A stretch of DNA of 61,649 nt. Origin: Enterobacter mori LMG 25706 (GTDB lineage: Bacteria; Pseudomonadota; Gammaproteobacteria; Enterobacterales; Enterobacteriaceae). Below, piece after piece: positions 1-8,628 of the stretch (positions are counted from its first letter, which is position 1; each line of letters starts with the position of its first letter). Where the stretch lies: NCBI RefSeq assembly GCF_000211415.1, contig NZ_GL890773.1, forward strand, positions 195,017 to 256,665. The letters are read 5' to 3'. Made by a program: the position numbers and the translations under genes. A model generated the notes under the pieces. It had not been told where the DNA came from. It saw only the letters and a program-made list of their open reading frames with translations, and made no database searches.

Positions 1-11
1 CCCGCACACTA

Positions 12-440
12 TTAGCTATTCAACGCCGGACGCTCGCTAATGGCGATACGCTGCGGCGCGATGGCTTCCGGCACGTTGCGGAGCAGGTCGATATGCAGCA
101 GCCCGTTGGTAAACGTCGCGCCGGACACTTCCATATGGTCTGCCAGGGTAAAGCTCAGGCTAAACGGCTGATTAACCAGCCCCTGATGCAGCCATTTGGT
201 CTCGGTCTCTTGTTTTTCCGGCGTCCCTTTCACGGTCAGACGCGTGCCTTCAAGCTGGATATCCAGATCGTCCTGGCGGAAACCGGCCAGCGCAAGGGTG
301 ATGCGATAGTGGTTATCGTCGCTTTTTTCGATATTGTACGGCGGAAACGTCTGTTGCTCGGTGGTGCTTTGCAGGGCGTTAGCCAGTTTGTCAAAACCAA
401 TCCACTGACGCAGCAGGGGGGATAAATCGTAGTTACGCAT
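12..440 (-). CDS. ibpB: Small heat-shock protein IbpB
   Basis: Holdase chaperone (Hsp20/alpha-crystallin family) that binds aggregating proteins with IbpA and hands them to DnaK/ClpB. The 142-aa length equals E. coli IbpB. The start [10 protein letters not shown] is chosen by family alignment; the frame stays open 11 codons further upstream but that extension is not in the family. An alpha-crystallin core follows ([22 protein letters not shown], roughly residues 34-55), with the conserved NGLLHIDL segment near residue 112, where the family has an NGLL/GVL motif. It lies 136 bp downstream of ibpA on the same strand, as in the E. coli ibpAB operon. The leader ends with TCGCTT facing the GGAG ribosome site, as in ROSE thermometers. 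Confidence 0.96.
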   Translation of the reverse strand: MRNYDLSPLLRQWIGFDKLANALQSTTEQQTFPPYNIEKSDDNHYRITLALAGFRQDDLDIQLEGTRLTVKGTPEKQETETKWLHQGLVNQPFSLSFTLADHMEVSGATFTNGLLHIDLLRNVPEAIAPQRIAISERPALNS

Positions 441-475
441 ACTAAATCTCCTTCTGAGAAGCGAGTTCGGCACAG
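441..475 (-). promoter_or_regulatory. ibpB ribosome site with ROSE-like anti-SD
   Basis: Just upstream of ibpB the minus strand reads CTCGCTTCTCAGAAGGAG before the start codon. TCGCT matches the U(U/C)GCU box that pairs imperfectly with the Shine-Dalgarno in ROSE RNA thermometers. Pairing is inferred by eye; E. coli ibpB is known to have such control. Confidence 0.55.
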
Positions 476-576
476 TTTAATTTTGTGCGCAGTTGTTCCT
501 GCAAATCCTGATGGATTCGCATATGCTCCCGTTACGGCAAGCAATTCTGGGTGGGCCGCTCACGCGACCCGCGTAA

Positions 577-987
577 TTAGTTAATTTCGATACGGCGCGG
601 TTTTTTCTCTTCCGGAATCACACGTTCCAGTTCGATAAACAGCAGGCCGTTAACCAGGTTCGCGCCTTTAACGTGAATGTTCTCGGCTAACTGGAACTTG
701 CGTTCAAAGTTGCGCTCGGCGATGCCCTGATAAAGGTAGGTACGTTCTTTCTGCTCGGCCGCATGGGAACCTTTCACCACCAGCAGGTTGTCCTGCGCGG
801 TGATCTCCAGTTCGTTTTCTGCAAAACCGGCGACGGCAATAGCGATGCGGTAGTGGTTTTCGTCAACCAGCTCAACATTGTATGGAGGGTAGCCGTTGCT
901 CTGGCTTTGGTTATTTTCTAAATGGTTAAACAGGCGGTCAAAACCAATTGCAGAACGGTATAGCGGAGAAAGATCGAAGTTACGCAT
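577..987 (-). CDS. ibpA: Small heat-shock protein IbpA
   Basis: Partner of IbpB; associates with inclusion bodies and denatured proteins in the cytoplasm. The product is 136 aa, about the E. coli length (137). [20 protein letters not shown] is the conserved N-terminus; the open frame extends 25 codons upstream into the leader and that extension is rejected. The alpha-crystallin core runs from about [16 protein letters not shown], with NGLLFIEL and the C-terminal IxI-type tail RRIEIN visible. First gene of the ibpAB operon, behind a near-perfect heat-shock promoter and a ROSE-type leader. Confidence 0.97.
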   Translation of the reverse strand: MRNFDLSPLYRSAIGFDRLFNHLENNQSQSNGYPPYNVELVDENHYRIAIAVAGFAENELEITAQDNLLVVKGSHAAEQKERTYLYQGIAERNFERKFQLAENIHVKGANLVNGLLFIELERVIPEEKKPRRIEIN

Positions 988-1086
988 AAATAAAACTCCT
1001 GAAATCAGCGAGAAAATGTAGCCTTCCACCATGGACAGGCCTTTGTGCCCCCGAACACCCATCAGGCGAGTTCGTTATCGGGCCAC
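988..1086 (-). promoter_or_regulatory. ibpA ROSE-type RNA thermometer leader
   Basis: About 100 nt of leader between the sigma32 promoter and the ibpA start. Near the 3' end, TCGCT (minus strand, 1007-1011) sits just before the AGGAG ribosome site (996-1000), which is the defining U(U/C)GCU/SD arrangement of ROSE elements. At low temperature this helix should hide the ribosome site. The fold is inferred, not computed. Confidence 0.75.
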
Positions 1087-1093
1087 ATTCTTA

Positions 1094-1121
1094 AAATGGG
1101 TCTGGATACGAGCTTTTCAAG
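1094..1121 (-). promoter_or_regulatory. Sigma32 heat-shock promoter of ibpA
   Basis: Minus strand CTTGAAA (1115-1121), 14-nt spacer, CCCATTT (1094-1100). This matches the sigma32 consensus CTTGAAA-N14-CCCATNT essentially perfectly and is about 107 nt upstream of the ibpA start codon. The rest of the gap up to yidQ (1122-1300) shows no other clear site. Confidence 0.88.
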
Positions 1122-1300
1122 CGTATTGATGTGAGATTTTTTTGCACTCTGCGGGTTGTCGCTTAGACTGGGACAACAGCACAAAGAGTTAAATTGCGAT
1201 GGCTGCCACAGTGCGGGGTTTTCGGGCTATTCATTTAGGGTAAGGCTCGCTATAACCCTGAGTTGCAGGTCGATGCAGTGTTATTAACGATGACTGAGTG

Positions 1301-1633
1301 ATGATGAAAAATGTTCTGATAAAGCTGACAGCGTTCAGCGGGGTGGTATTACTTTGCGGGTGCTCGAGCGTGATGTCTCACACCGGCGGTAAAGAAGGAA
1401 CATATCCGGGGACGCGCGCCAGTGCGGCCATGATTTCCGATGACGACACAAACTGGGGAACCAAATCTCTGGTTATCCTGGATATGCCTTTCACGGCAGT
1501 CGCCGATACGCTGCTACTCCCGTGGGACATGTTCCGCACGGACAGTTCCGTGCGCTCACGCGTTGAGAAAAGCGAGCAGGAAAATCTGGCGACCAACGCC
1601 GTCATCCCGCCCGCTGCAATGCCCCCGCGTTAG
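1301..1633 (+). CDS. yidQ: Outer-membrane-type lipoprotein YidQ (DUF1375)
   Basis: Small lipoprotein of unknown role, 110 aa as in E. coli. A hydrophobic signal (MMKNVLIKLTAFSGVVLL) ends in lipobox LLCGC, so Cys is the predicted lipidated residue after SPII cleavage; the next residues are Ser-Ser, with no Asp at +2, so outer-membrane sorting is expected. The mature part carries the conserved CSSVMSHTGG start and KSLVILDMPFTAVADTLLLPWD segment. Start taken at the first of two adjacent ATG codons; the GTG one codon upstream is also possible. Convergent with yidR, overlapping by 4 bases. Confidence 0.92.
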   Translation: MMKNVLIKLTAFSGVVLLCGCSSVMSHTGGKEGTYPGTRASAAMISDDDTNWGTKSLVILDMPFTAVADTLLLPWDMFRTDSSVRSRVEKSEQENLATNAVIPPAAMPPR

Positions 1634-2859
1634 TCCTCAGCGGTTTCCGTTAGCCACAGCTGGCGGAAACCGTCCGTCTCTTCCATCCAGGCGATAGAGC
1701 GCCCGTCAGGCGAGAACACGACCGCATCCGCAGACGGTGGATTGCCGTGATCGGACGTCAAAAACGTCACCTCTCCGGTCTGCGCGTCGCAGCAGGCGAT
1801 CCGGTTTTCAAGCACACATCCCAGCATGTTCCCGGAAGGGTGCCAGTTGAATGCAGACTGAATCCCGCTCTCCGTATGGGTTAACTGGCGCGGCTCGCCG
1901 CCCTCGGGAGAGATTAACCACAGCTGAACCGCACCGTTTTCATCACGCATCAGAAAGGCAATCTGCGTCCCCTGCGGATTACTGCGTACCCAGTGGCGCG
2001 GCACGTTCACCAGCCCCGGATAACGGTTCTGGTGAGTGAAGGTCAATCGACGCTGCATCACCCCGGCAGGTGGCGCTGGCAGAGTCTCTGGCGTTCCCTG
2101 CAGCGGCGCATCACCCGCTCGTTTCCAGCCCCGATCGTCCTGCGGTAACGCGACAATAAACAGCTCGGGTACTTTTTCGCCCTTTTCAGACAGCGTGTCG
2201 CCGATAAACGCCAGCCTGTTGTTGCCTACCCAGCCCTCTTCATAAGCGCGGTTGATTTCATCGCTACCCGGCTGCGGGTTAGGCGTGGTGCGACTGACCA
2301 GCACGCTCCAGAAGGTTCCCGGATATTCACGCGGATGATTCCCCTGCGGGTTCACCGGGCCGAAAGGTGCAGCCACGCCGACGTTGCGTAAATCGAGCTT
2401 CGGATCGCGCTCGTGCAGCACGTGGTCGTTATAGGTGAAGCTGACGAGCTGCCCGTTCGGGCTAAAGACGTGCACATGGCTGCCGCCGCGCAGCGCGCCT
2501 GCGGTGTAGGGCGCAGTGATATCCATCGCGTCAAGATTGCTCACCTGACCGTTACAGGCAATGACTCCCTGGCGCTGATCAAAATCATAGTGCCAGTCTG
2601 CGTCCGGGTTTTTCGGGCCGTGGATAAAGACGTATTTATCCTGTGTGGGATGAACGGTCACCACGCCAACATGCGCGCCGTCAGTGGCGCGATAGATCCC
2701 CTCCACCTCACCCGTAGCGACATTGACCCGCTCAATGGTTTCGCCGGTAAATGACGCACCAGACGGGCGTACGTCGTAGACCAGCCACTGGCTGTCTGGG
2801 GTCCAGGTATTAATATTCGTGAGCTGGTGATGGCGGGAAGTGAAGGTGATTTGTTTCAT
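1630..2859 (-). CDS. yidR: YidR, DUF3748 family beta-propeller-like protein
   Basis: A 409-aa protein of unknown function matching E. coli YidR over its length. Repeated propeller-type segments are visible, such as TPDSQWLVYDVR near the N-terminus, FSPNGQLVSFTY in the middle and FSPDGRSIAWME near the C-terminus, resembling TolB/WD40-like blades. No signal peptide is seen, so a cytoplasmic location is likely. Start chosen at MKQITFTSRHHQL, where family homology begins. It lies downstream of the dgo genes on the same strand, 51 bp after dgoT. Function is not assigned. Confidence 0.9.
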   Translation of the reverse strand: MKQITFTSRHHQLTNINTWTPDSQWLVYDVRPSGASFTGETIERVNVATGEVEGIYRATDGAHVGVVTVHPTQDKYVFIHGPKNPDADWHYDFDQRQGVIACNGQVSNLDAMDITAPYTAGALRGGSHVHVFSPNGQLVSFTYNDHVLHERDPKLDLRNVGVAAPFGPVNPQGNHPREYPGTFWSVLVSRTTPNPQPGSDEINRAYEEGWVGNNRLAFIGDTLSEKGEKVPELFIVALPQDDRGWKRAGDAPLQGTPETLPAPPAGVMQRRLTFTHQNRYPGLVNVPRHWVRSNPQGTQIAFLMRDENGAVQLWLISPEGGEPRQLTHTESGIQSAFNWHPSGNMLGCVLENRIACCDAQTGEVTFLTSDHGNPPSADAVVFSPDGRSIAWMEETDGFRQLWLTETAED

Positions 2860-2910
2860 GAGGATACCCTGATGCACGGTGAGTGCATCAGGGTAAAACA
2901 TCCGCAGGGA

Positions 2911-4146
2911 TTAGCCTACTCGTTTCACATCGCCCACCAGCAGGATGTAGGAGAGCGCGCCGATCAGCGCCACGGCGGAGATGTAGACCAGCGCCGGGCC
3001 GAAGCCGTAGTCCTGCGCCAGGTAGCCGATGACCAGCGGTACGGTGATCCCGCCCAGCCCGCCGACAAAGTTGAACACGCCGCCGGTCAGGCCAATCAGC
3101 CGCATTGGCGCGAGGGACGACACCAGCGACCAGGTGATAGAGGCGAAACCGTTACCGAAGAACGCCACCGCCATCAGGGTCATAATCCACACCGGATCGT
3201 TGGTGTAGTTGGCACCCATGATGCAGGTTGAGATCAGCAGCCCGCAGATAATCGGCGTTTTACGCGCCACGCCCAGCGAATAGCCCTTTTTCACCAGCTT
3301 ATCGGCCAGCCAGCCGGAGAGCAGCACGCCGAAAAACGCCGCGAGGAACGGCACGGTGGTCATAAAGCCCGCTTTCAGCGCCGTGATGCCCTTTTCCTGG
3401 GTCAGATAGTTCGGGAACCAGGTCAGGAAGAACCACAGCGTGGAGGTCACAGCGAACTGGCCCAGATACACACCCACCAGCTTACGGTGGAAGACCAGCT
3501 TCCAGTCCGCTTTGGCCAGCGGCTGGCGCGCCTCTTTTTTCACCGGCGCATCGCCATCCACCAGGCCACCGCCGTCGCGGATGTAGTCCAGCTCGGCTTT
3601 GGTGATGCTTTTGGTCAGACGCGGCGGCTGGTAAACCTTGAACCAGATCAGCGACCAGATAATGCCAATCCCGCCGGTGACGATGAACACCCAATGCCAG
3701 CTCAGCAGCTCCTGGATCCAGATCAGCAGCGGCGTCAGGAACGCCAGGCCGACAAACTGTCCGGAGGTATAAAAGCCAACAGCGGAGGCACGCTCATGTT
3801 CCGGGAACCAGCTGGTCACCATGCGGTTGTTGGTAGGAAACGCGGGCGCTTCGAAAACCCCAGTGATCGCGCGCAGGCCAATCAGCGACATCAGCCCGGT
3901 CGCGAAGCCCTGGAACAGGGTCGCCACGGACCAGCCGAAAATGGCTATAAAGTAGGTCAGACGTGAACCCACGCGGTCAAGGAACCAGCCGCCGGGGATC
4001 TGGCAGAGCGTATACAGCCAGGCAAACGCCGAGAAGACGTAGCCCATTTCCGCCTTGGTGATGCCAAACTCTTCCTGAATATGAGCCGATGCCACGGCAA
4101 GGTTGGCGCGGTCGACATAGCAAATGACCACGGTAATAAAGATCAT
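2911..4146 (-). CDS. dgoT: D-galactonate:H+ symporter DgoT, 5' end lost
   Basis: MFS/anion:cation symporter importing D-galactonate. The visible 411 aa span nearly all 12 membrane helices and end in [10 protein letters not shown] exactly as E. coli DgoT (430 aa). The reading frame begins inside helix 1 ([16 protein letters not shown]). Eleven homologous codons ([11 protein letters not shown]) precede it, directly against the dgoD stop with no start codon or ribosome site. The usual N-terminal tail and dgoD-dgoT spacer are therefore missing. Only an internal ATG without a visible SD is available, so expression is doubtful if this sequence is correct. Could be an assembly deletion. Confidence 0.88.
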   Translation of the reverse strand: MIFITVVICYVDRANLAVASAHIQEEFGITKAEMGYVFSAFAWLYTLCQIPGGWFLDRVGSRLTYFIAIFGWSVATLFQGFATGLMSLIGLRAITGVFEAPAFPTNNRMVTSWFPEHERASAVGFYTSGQFVGLAFLTPLLIWIQELLSWHWVFIVTGGIGIIWSLIWFKVYQPPRLTKSITKAELDYIRDGGGLVDGDAPVKKEARQPLAKADWKLVFHRKLVGVYLGQFAVTSTLWFFLTWFPNYLTQEKGITALKAGFMTTVPFLAAFFGVLLSGWLADKLVKKGYSLGVARKTPIICGLLISTCIMGANYTNDPVWIMTLMAVAFFGNGFASITWSLVSSLAPMRLIGLTGGVFNFVGGLGGITVPLVIGYLAQDYGFGPALVYISAVALIGALSYILLVGDVKRVG

Positions 4147-4179
4147 GATTAGCGTCAGGTAGCGCCTACGGGAGGGCGA

Positions 4180-5323
4180 TCACCACTCCGCTACGCTGCC
4201 GTCCTCATGACGCCATAGTGGGTTACGCCAGTCTGGCGCGTTTTTACTGAGCTCAATAACTTTGGCTTCGTCAATTTCCACGCCAAGGCCCGGCTTCGTT
4301 AACGGTTTAAAGAAACCGCCTTCCATGCAGAAGTCTTCTTTGTTTTTCACAAAATCGAGCAGTTCCGCGCCCTTGTTATAGTGAATCCCCATGCTCTGTT
4401 CCTGGAACACCGCGTTACGGGAAACAAAGTCGACGTGCAGACAGGCAGCCAGCGCGATCGGTCCGAGCGGGCAGTGCGGCGCCAGCGCCACATCGTAAGC
4501 TTCGGCCATCCCGGCAATTTTGTAGCATTCGGTGATGCCGCCCGCGTGAGAGAGGTCCGGCTGCAGGATGGCAATGCCGCCCGCTTCGAGCACGCGTTTA
4601 AACTCGAAGCGCGAGAACATACGTTCACCCGCCGCGATAGGAATGTGGGTCTGTTCAGCCAGTTTCGGATAGTACTCGGCCTGCTCGGCCAGCACCGGCT
4701 CTTCGATAAACAGCGGACGATACGGCTCCAGCTCTTTAATCAGCACTTTGGCCATCGGCGCGCTGACGCGTCCGTGGAAATCCAGCCCAAACTCAATCTC
4801 GTTGCCGAAGGCTTCACGGATTTGCGCCACGGTATTCACCGCGCGATCGACCGCACGCGAGTTGTCGATAATGCCCATCTCTTCGCAGCCGTTGAGCTTG
4901 AAGGTATCAAAGCCAATGTTGCGCAGCTGCGTGATGCCGTCGATCACTTCCGCAGACGGTCGCCGCCGACCCAGCTGTAAGCTTTAATTTTGTCGCGCAC
5001 CAGGCCGCCCATCAGCTGCCAGACCGGCGCGTCAGCACTTTGCCTTTGATATCCCACAGCGCTGTCGATACCGGCGATGCGCTCATCAGAATCGGCCCCC
5101 CGCGGTAGAAGCCCGCGCGGTACATCACCTGCCACAGGTCGTTGATGCGTGCCGGATCCTGACCAATCAGGTATTCACCCAGCTCGTGCACCGCCGCTTC
5201 TACGGTGCGCGCGCGTCCTTCAATCACCGGTTCGCCCCAGCCCACAACCCCTTCATCGGTTTCGATTTTCAGGAACATCCAGCGAGGGGGTAAACGGTAC
5301 GTGGTGAGTTTGGTTATTTTCAT
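4180..5323 (-). pseudogene. dgoD: D-galactonate dehydratase DgoD, frame broken at four sites
   Basis: Enolase-superfamily enzyme converting D-galactonate to 2-keto-3-deoxygalactonate. The span is 1144 nt, five short of the 1149 nt needed for 382 aa. Compared with the E. coli protein, bases are missing near 4955 (1), 5031 (1), 5060 (2) and 5079 (1). All lie in short repeats or doubled bases. Otherwise the protein reads normally: [20 protein letters not shown] at the start, then GLDFHGR, FIEEPV and the catalytic-region [10 protein letters not shown], ending SVAEW. The ATG overlaps the dgoA stop (ATGA). Either decayed or sequencing error; see findings. Confidence 0.87.
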
Positions 5324-5926
5324 TTCACTGCCTCTCGATACGCTTTCACAAATGCTGCCGCCTGCTGTGCGGTACGTTACACGGATGCCCGGCGCGATAC
5401 AGATCGCTGCCCAGCCCCGCGCCCACACAGCCCGCGCTCATCCACTGGCCCAGGTTTTTCTGGCGTTACGCCGCCCACGGCAAAGACCGGCACGCTGGCA
5501 GGCAATACCGCTTTCAACGCTTTGATGTAGTCCGGTCCAAAAGCCGATGGACGGGAATTTTTGAGCGACTTGCGCCGCATCCAGGGCAGTAAAGGCTCGT
5601 GGCGGTGGCGCATCCCGGGCAGACGGTCATGCCGTACCCACGCGCGCGGATCACTCAGGCTGAATGTTGGGCGTGACGATAGCTTGCAGCCCATTTCGCC
5701 AGTCATCCACCTGCTCCGGGTGCAGCACGGTGCTGCGCCAACCCAGCGCCTTCTCACCGAACGCCTCCACCACGGCCGGAATGCTTTTTTCCCACTCCGG
5801 CGAGTTGAGCGGGATTTCTACCGCGTCGAATCCGGCGTCGATAACCGCACCGACGTGGGCTAACGCCTCATCGGGCGTAATGCCGCGCAAAATCGCGATA
5901 AGGGGAAGATCAGTTTGCCACTGCAT
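5320..5926 (-). pseudogene. dgoA: KDPGal aldolase DgoA, frame broken repeatedly
   Basis: 2-dehydro-3-deoxy-6-phosphogalactonate aldolase, KDPG/KDPGal class I family, last step of the galactonate pathway. The first ~60 residues are intact (MQWQTDLPLIAILRGITPDE, with the family IAILRG). From about 5760 to 5330 the homology hops between frames: IVTPNIQPE, then GYGMTVCPGCATAT, then SAFGPDYIKALKAVLP, VFAVGGVTPE and [10 protein letters not shown]. The 607-nt span is 11 nt short of the 618 nt for the usual 205 aa. Losses are mostly one base from doubled G or C. The 5' end overlaps dgoK by 17 bases. Confidence 0.86.
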
Positions 5927-6788
5927 GAGCGATGCTCCTTATTCCTGCCTGAAATGCCGTGTCGCCGGATACCGTTGCAACATTACGCCCAACGGCGCGA
6001 AACGCCTGCTCGTAGCGCGACGTCAGCGATGCGCCGGCGACAATGGTGATGGCCTGCTCGTGCGCGATGAAATCACGCATGCTGGCGACCTCTGCGCCAA
6101 TCAGCAGGCCGGAGAGAAACTCGCTGACCTGCTCGCGCGGGAGATTTCCCAGCACGTGCGAGGCGCGAACCTCAAAAAGCTGCGGCAAAACATCAGGAGA
6201 AGCGATCCCACGTTCAAGCCCGGCAGCAAACGCCTCTGACGAGACTTCCTGCTCCGGCAAACCGGCTCCCACCAGCGAGTGGTTGAGCAGCAAATGGTGC
6301 AGCTCGCCAGTCATCACGGTGCGAAAATCGTGGATTTGCTCAGCATCAGCCTGGACCCACTTGCAGTGCGTTCCGGGCATGACGTAGACAGAAGAAGGAG
6401 AAAGCGTGCGCGCGCCAAGCAGCTGCGTCTCTTCGCCGCGCATCACGTTGTGGTTATCGTCGCGAGAGACGCACAAGCCGGGAATAATCCAGATATTGTC
6501 GCCAACGGACGTTAACTGCTCGCCAATAGCGGAGAAATGGGCGGGAACCGGCAGATAAGGCGCAACTTTCCAGCCTACGTTACTGCCGACCATACCCGCC
6601 ATTACCACCGGCGTGGCGCTATCGCGCCAGTTTTGTGTGACCTCTGCTAACACCGCCTCGGGGGATTTACCGTTCAGGCGCGTCACGCCTGCTTCTGATT
6701 GCCTGCTCTCCAGGCACTGCTCGCCCTTATAAAGCCAGGCGCGCAGATTGGTCGATCCCCAGTCAATTGCGATGTAGCGAGATGTCAT
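5910..6788 (-). CDS. dgoK: 2-dehydro-3-deoxygalactonokinase DgoK
   Basis: ATP-dependent kinase phosphorylating 2-keto-3-deoxygalactonate before DgoA cleaves it. 292 aa, the E. coli length, in one uninterrupted frame. The ASKHA-type phosphate-1 loop AIDWGSTNLRAW is at residues 7-18, followed by PVVMAGMVGSNVGW, VMPGTHCKWV and the C-terminal GDTAFQAGIRSIAHA. Second gene of the operon: it overlaps dgoR by 4 bases at its start and dgoA by 17 at its end, indicating translational coupling. Unlike the genes after it, no frame damage is visible. Confidence 0.95.
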   Translation of the reverse strand: MTSRYIAIDWGSTNLRAWLYKGEQCLESRQSEAGVTRLNGKSPEAVLAEVTQNWRDSATPVVMAGMVGSNVGWKVAPYLPVPAHFSAIGEQLTSVGDNIWIIPGLCVSRDDNHNVMRGEETQLLGARTLSPSSVYVMPGTHCKWVQADAEQIHDFRTVMTGELHHLLLNHSLVGAGLPEQEVSSEAFAAGLERGIASPDVLPQLFEVRASHVLGNLPREQVSEFLSGLLIGAEVASMRDFIAHEQAITIVAGASLTSRYEQAFRAVGRNVATVSGDTAFQAGIRSIAHAVAN

Positions 6789-7474
6789 GTGATTTCCTTC
6801 AGCCTTCGTGTCGAGCTGGCGATCATGGTAAGTGCCGCCTGCTCTGCCGCATCGCCATCCTGATGCCGTATCGCATCGAACAGCGCTTTATGTTCCTGGA
6901 GCGTTTTCGGCATGTTGGCCTCATCGCCCATCCAGGTACGTTCAAATACTGCTCGCTGTAGCGAGCTGATCGCCACGCTAAGCTGCTGTAATACCGGGTT
7001 ATGCACCGACTGCAGCACCGCTTCGTGGTAGCGAATATCCGCCTCGTTAAACGCTTCCCGGTTCTGGTTATTGGCGATCATGTCGTTTAAACCCGACTCA
7101 ATCTGCGCCAAATCACCGGACGTTGCGCGCTCCGCCGCCCAGCGGGCGATGGCCGGTTCAACCAGGTTTCGTACCTCGCTCATCGCACCGATAAGCCTTG
7201 GGTCGTAGTCGTTTTCCAGCACCCACTGCAGAACGTCGGTATCGAGGTAGTTCCACTGGTTGCGCGGGGCAACAAACGCGCCGCGGTCCCGTTTCATTTC
7301 AATCAGCCGTTTCGCCATCAGCGAGCGGAACACTTCCCGGATGATGTTGCGCGAGGTTTCAAACTCCTCGCACAGTTCGGCCTCTGCTGGCAGCGGTGAA
7401 CCGGGAACGTATTTGCCCCCCACAATCTGGGTGCCCAGCGTGATGACGATGCGATCGGTTTTATTGAGAGTCAT
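6785..7474 (-). CDS. dgoR: GntR/FadR-family repressor DgoR
   Basis: Galactonate-responsive repressor of the dgo operon. 229 aa, the E. coli length. N-terminal winged helix-turn-helix (YVPGSPLPAEAELCEEFETSRNIIREVFRSL, residues ~22-52) with the GntR signature, then an all-helical FCD effector domain; metal-ligand-type residues lie in EVRNLVEPAIARWAAE and DIRYHEAVLQ. First gene of the operon, so it is autoregulated through the paired operator upstream. Confidence 0.95.
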   Translation of the reverse strand: MTLNKTDRIVITLGTQIVGGKYVPGSPLPAEAELCEEFETSRNIIREVFRSLMAKRLIEMKRDRGAFVAPRNQWNYLDTDVLQWVLENDYDPRLIGAMSEVRNLVEPAIARWAAERATSGDLAQIESGLNDMIANNQNREAFNEADIRYHEAVLQSVHNPVLQQLSVAISSLQRAVFERTWMGDEANMPKTLQEHKALFDAIRHQDGDAAEQAALTMIASSTRRLKEIT

Positions 7475-7583
7475 GGAGAGTCCTTGTGCTCTGTATGTCC
7501 ATCACTACTTTACCGCGACCGCTGAATTTCACCTCACTTTTGCAGTACAAACGTGAAGGTGTTCGTCTTTGCTGTGGTGGTAA

Positions 7584-7614
7584 TGTAGTACAATCATTTA
7601 ATGTTGTACTACAA
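7584..7614. promoter_or_regulatory. Paired DgoR operator upstream of dgoR
   Basis: Two near-identical nonamer palindromes, TGTAGTACA (7584-7592) and TGTACTACA (7605-7613), centred 21 bp apart and forming together a perfect 10-bp inverted repeat around CATTTA-rich spacing. The core TTGTA(G/C)TACAA is the kind of site recognised by FadR-subfamily GntR regulators and agrees with what is known of the DgoR operator. Two turns of spacing suggests dimers on one face of the helix. Confidence 0.8.
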
Positions 7615-7652
7615 TCAAGATCACAAAAAGAACAATTCAATAAATCCAGCGC

Positions 7653-7682
7653 AAAAAAAAGCCCCGGTTGATAACCGAGGCT
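7653..7682 (-). terminator. Rho-independent terminator after yidA
   Basis: On the minus strand, GCCTCGGTT-ATC-AACCGGGGC forms a stem with one mismatch, followed directly by TTTTTTTT. It lies about 20 nt beyond the yidA stop codon. Confidence 0.85.
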
Positions 7683-7700
7683 GATGACTAAAAATAAGCG

Positions 7701-8513
7701 TTACTGCAGCACAAACTTCTCGATCGCGTGGGCAACACCGTCTTCCAGGTTGGATTTGGTCACGAAGTTGGCCACTTCTTTCACGGACGGAATGGCGTTA
7801 TCCATCGCCACGCCCATGCCTGCAAATTCAATCATCGCGATGTCGTTTTCCTGATCGCCCAGCGCCATGATCTCTTCAGGCTTAATGCCTAAAGCATCGG
7901 CCAGCGATTTTACGCCCGTGCCTTTATTAACGCGTTTATCGAGGATTTCGAGGAAGTACGGCGCGCTTTTGAGCACGGTGTACTTCTCTTTTACCTCCGC
8001 CGGAATGCGTGCGATGGCTTTATCCAGGATTTCAGGCTCGTCGATCATCATCACTTTCAGGAACTGGGTCGCCGGGTCCATCTTCTCGGCTTCACAGAAC
8101 ACCAGCGGGATCGTCGCGACAAAGGATTCATGCACCGTGTAGTAGCTGATGTCGCGGTTAGCGGTGTACAGCGTGTTGCGATCGAGCGCGTGGAAGTGCG
8201 ACCCCACTTCACGGGACAGTTTTTCCAGGAACAGGTAGTCATCATAGTTCAGTGCGGTTTGCGCCACCGTACTGCCGTCTGCGGCTTTCTGCACCAGCGC
8301 ACCGTTATAGGTGATGCAGTAGTCGCCAGGCTGATTCATGTGCAGCTCTTTCAGGTAGCTGTGTACGCCTGCATACGGACGGCCCGTGGTCAGGACCACA
8401 TTCACGCCCTTCTCGCGGGCGGCGGCGATCGCGTTTTTAACGGCTGGAGAGATGGTGTGGTCTGGCAGCAGCAGCGTGCCGTCCATGTCGATTGCAATGA
8501 GTTTGATAGCCAT
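7701..8513 (-). CDS. yidA: HAD-superfamily sugar phosphatase YidA
   Basis: Cof-type HAD phosphatase (class IIB cap) that dephosphorylates small sugar phosphates in the cytoplasm. 270 aa, the E. coli length. Motif I DMDGTLL (residues 8-14, nucleophile first Asp), motif II TTGRPY, motif III Lys in the NKGTGVKSLADALGI segment, and motif IV GDQENDIAMIEFAG are all present. It stands alone between dgoR and an oxidoreductase gene with its own terminator. E. coli yidX and yidB neighbours are absent here. Confidence 0.95.
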   Translation of the reverse strand: MAIKLIAIDMDGTLLLPDHTISPAVKNAIAAAREKGVNVVLTTGRPYAGVHSYLKELHMNQPGDYCITYNGALVQKAADGSTVAQTALNYDDYLFLEKLSREVGSHFHALDRNTLYTANRDISYYTVHESFVATIPLVFCEAEKMDPATQFLKVMMIDEPEILDKAIARIPAEVKEKYTVLKSAPYFLEILDKRVNKGTGVKSLADALGIKPEEIMALGDQENDIAMIEFAGMGVAMDNAIPSVKEVANFVTKSNLEDGVAHAIEKFVLQ

Positions 8514-8628
8514 GAGATCCCCGGGATAAATGAGTGCTGCCTCATGCTAACGCGATTAAGCCCACAAAAATAGAGCTACATTGCGCAACAGAAATACCCC
8601 TTTTACGCAAATCCCGGGGAGCGCTGAC

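Noticed and set aside
441..576. Sigma54 promoter for ibpB as in E. coli
   Set aside because: A GG-GC pair is present but spaced 13 rather than 10 nt, so the -24/-12 pattern is not met.
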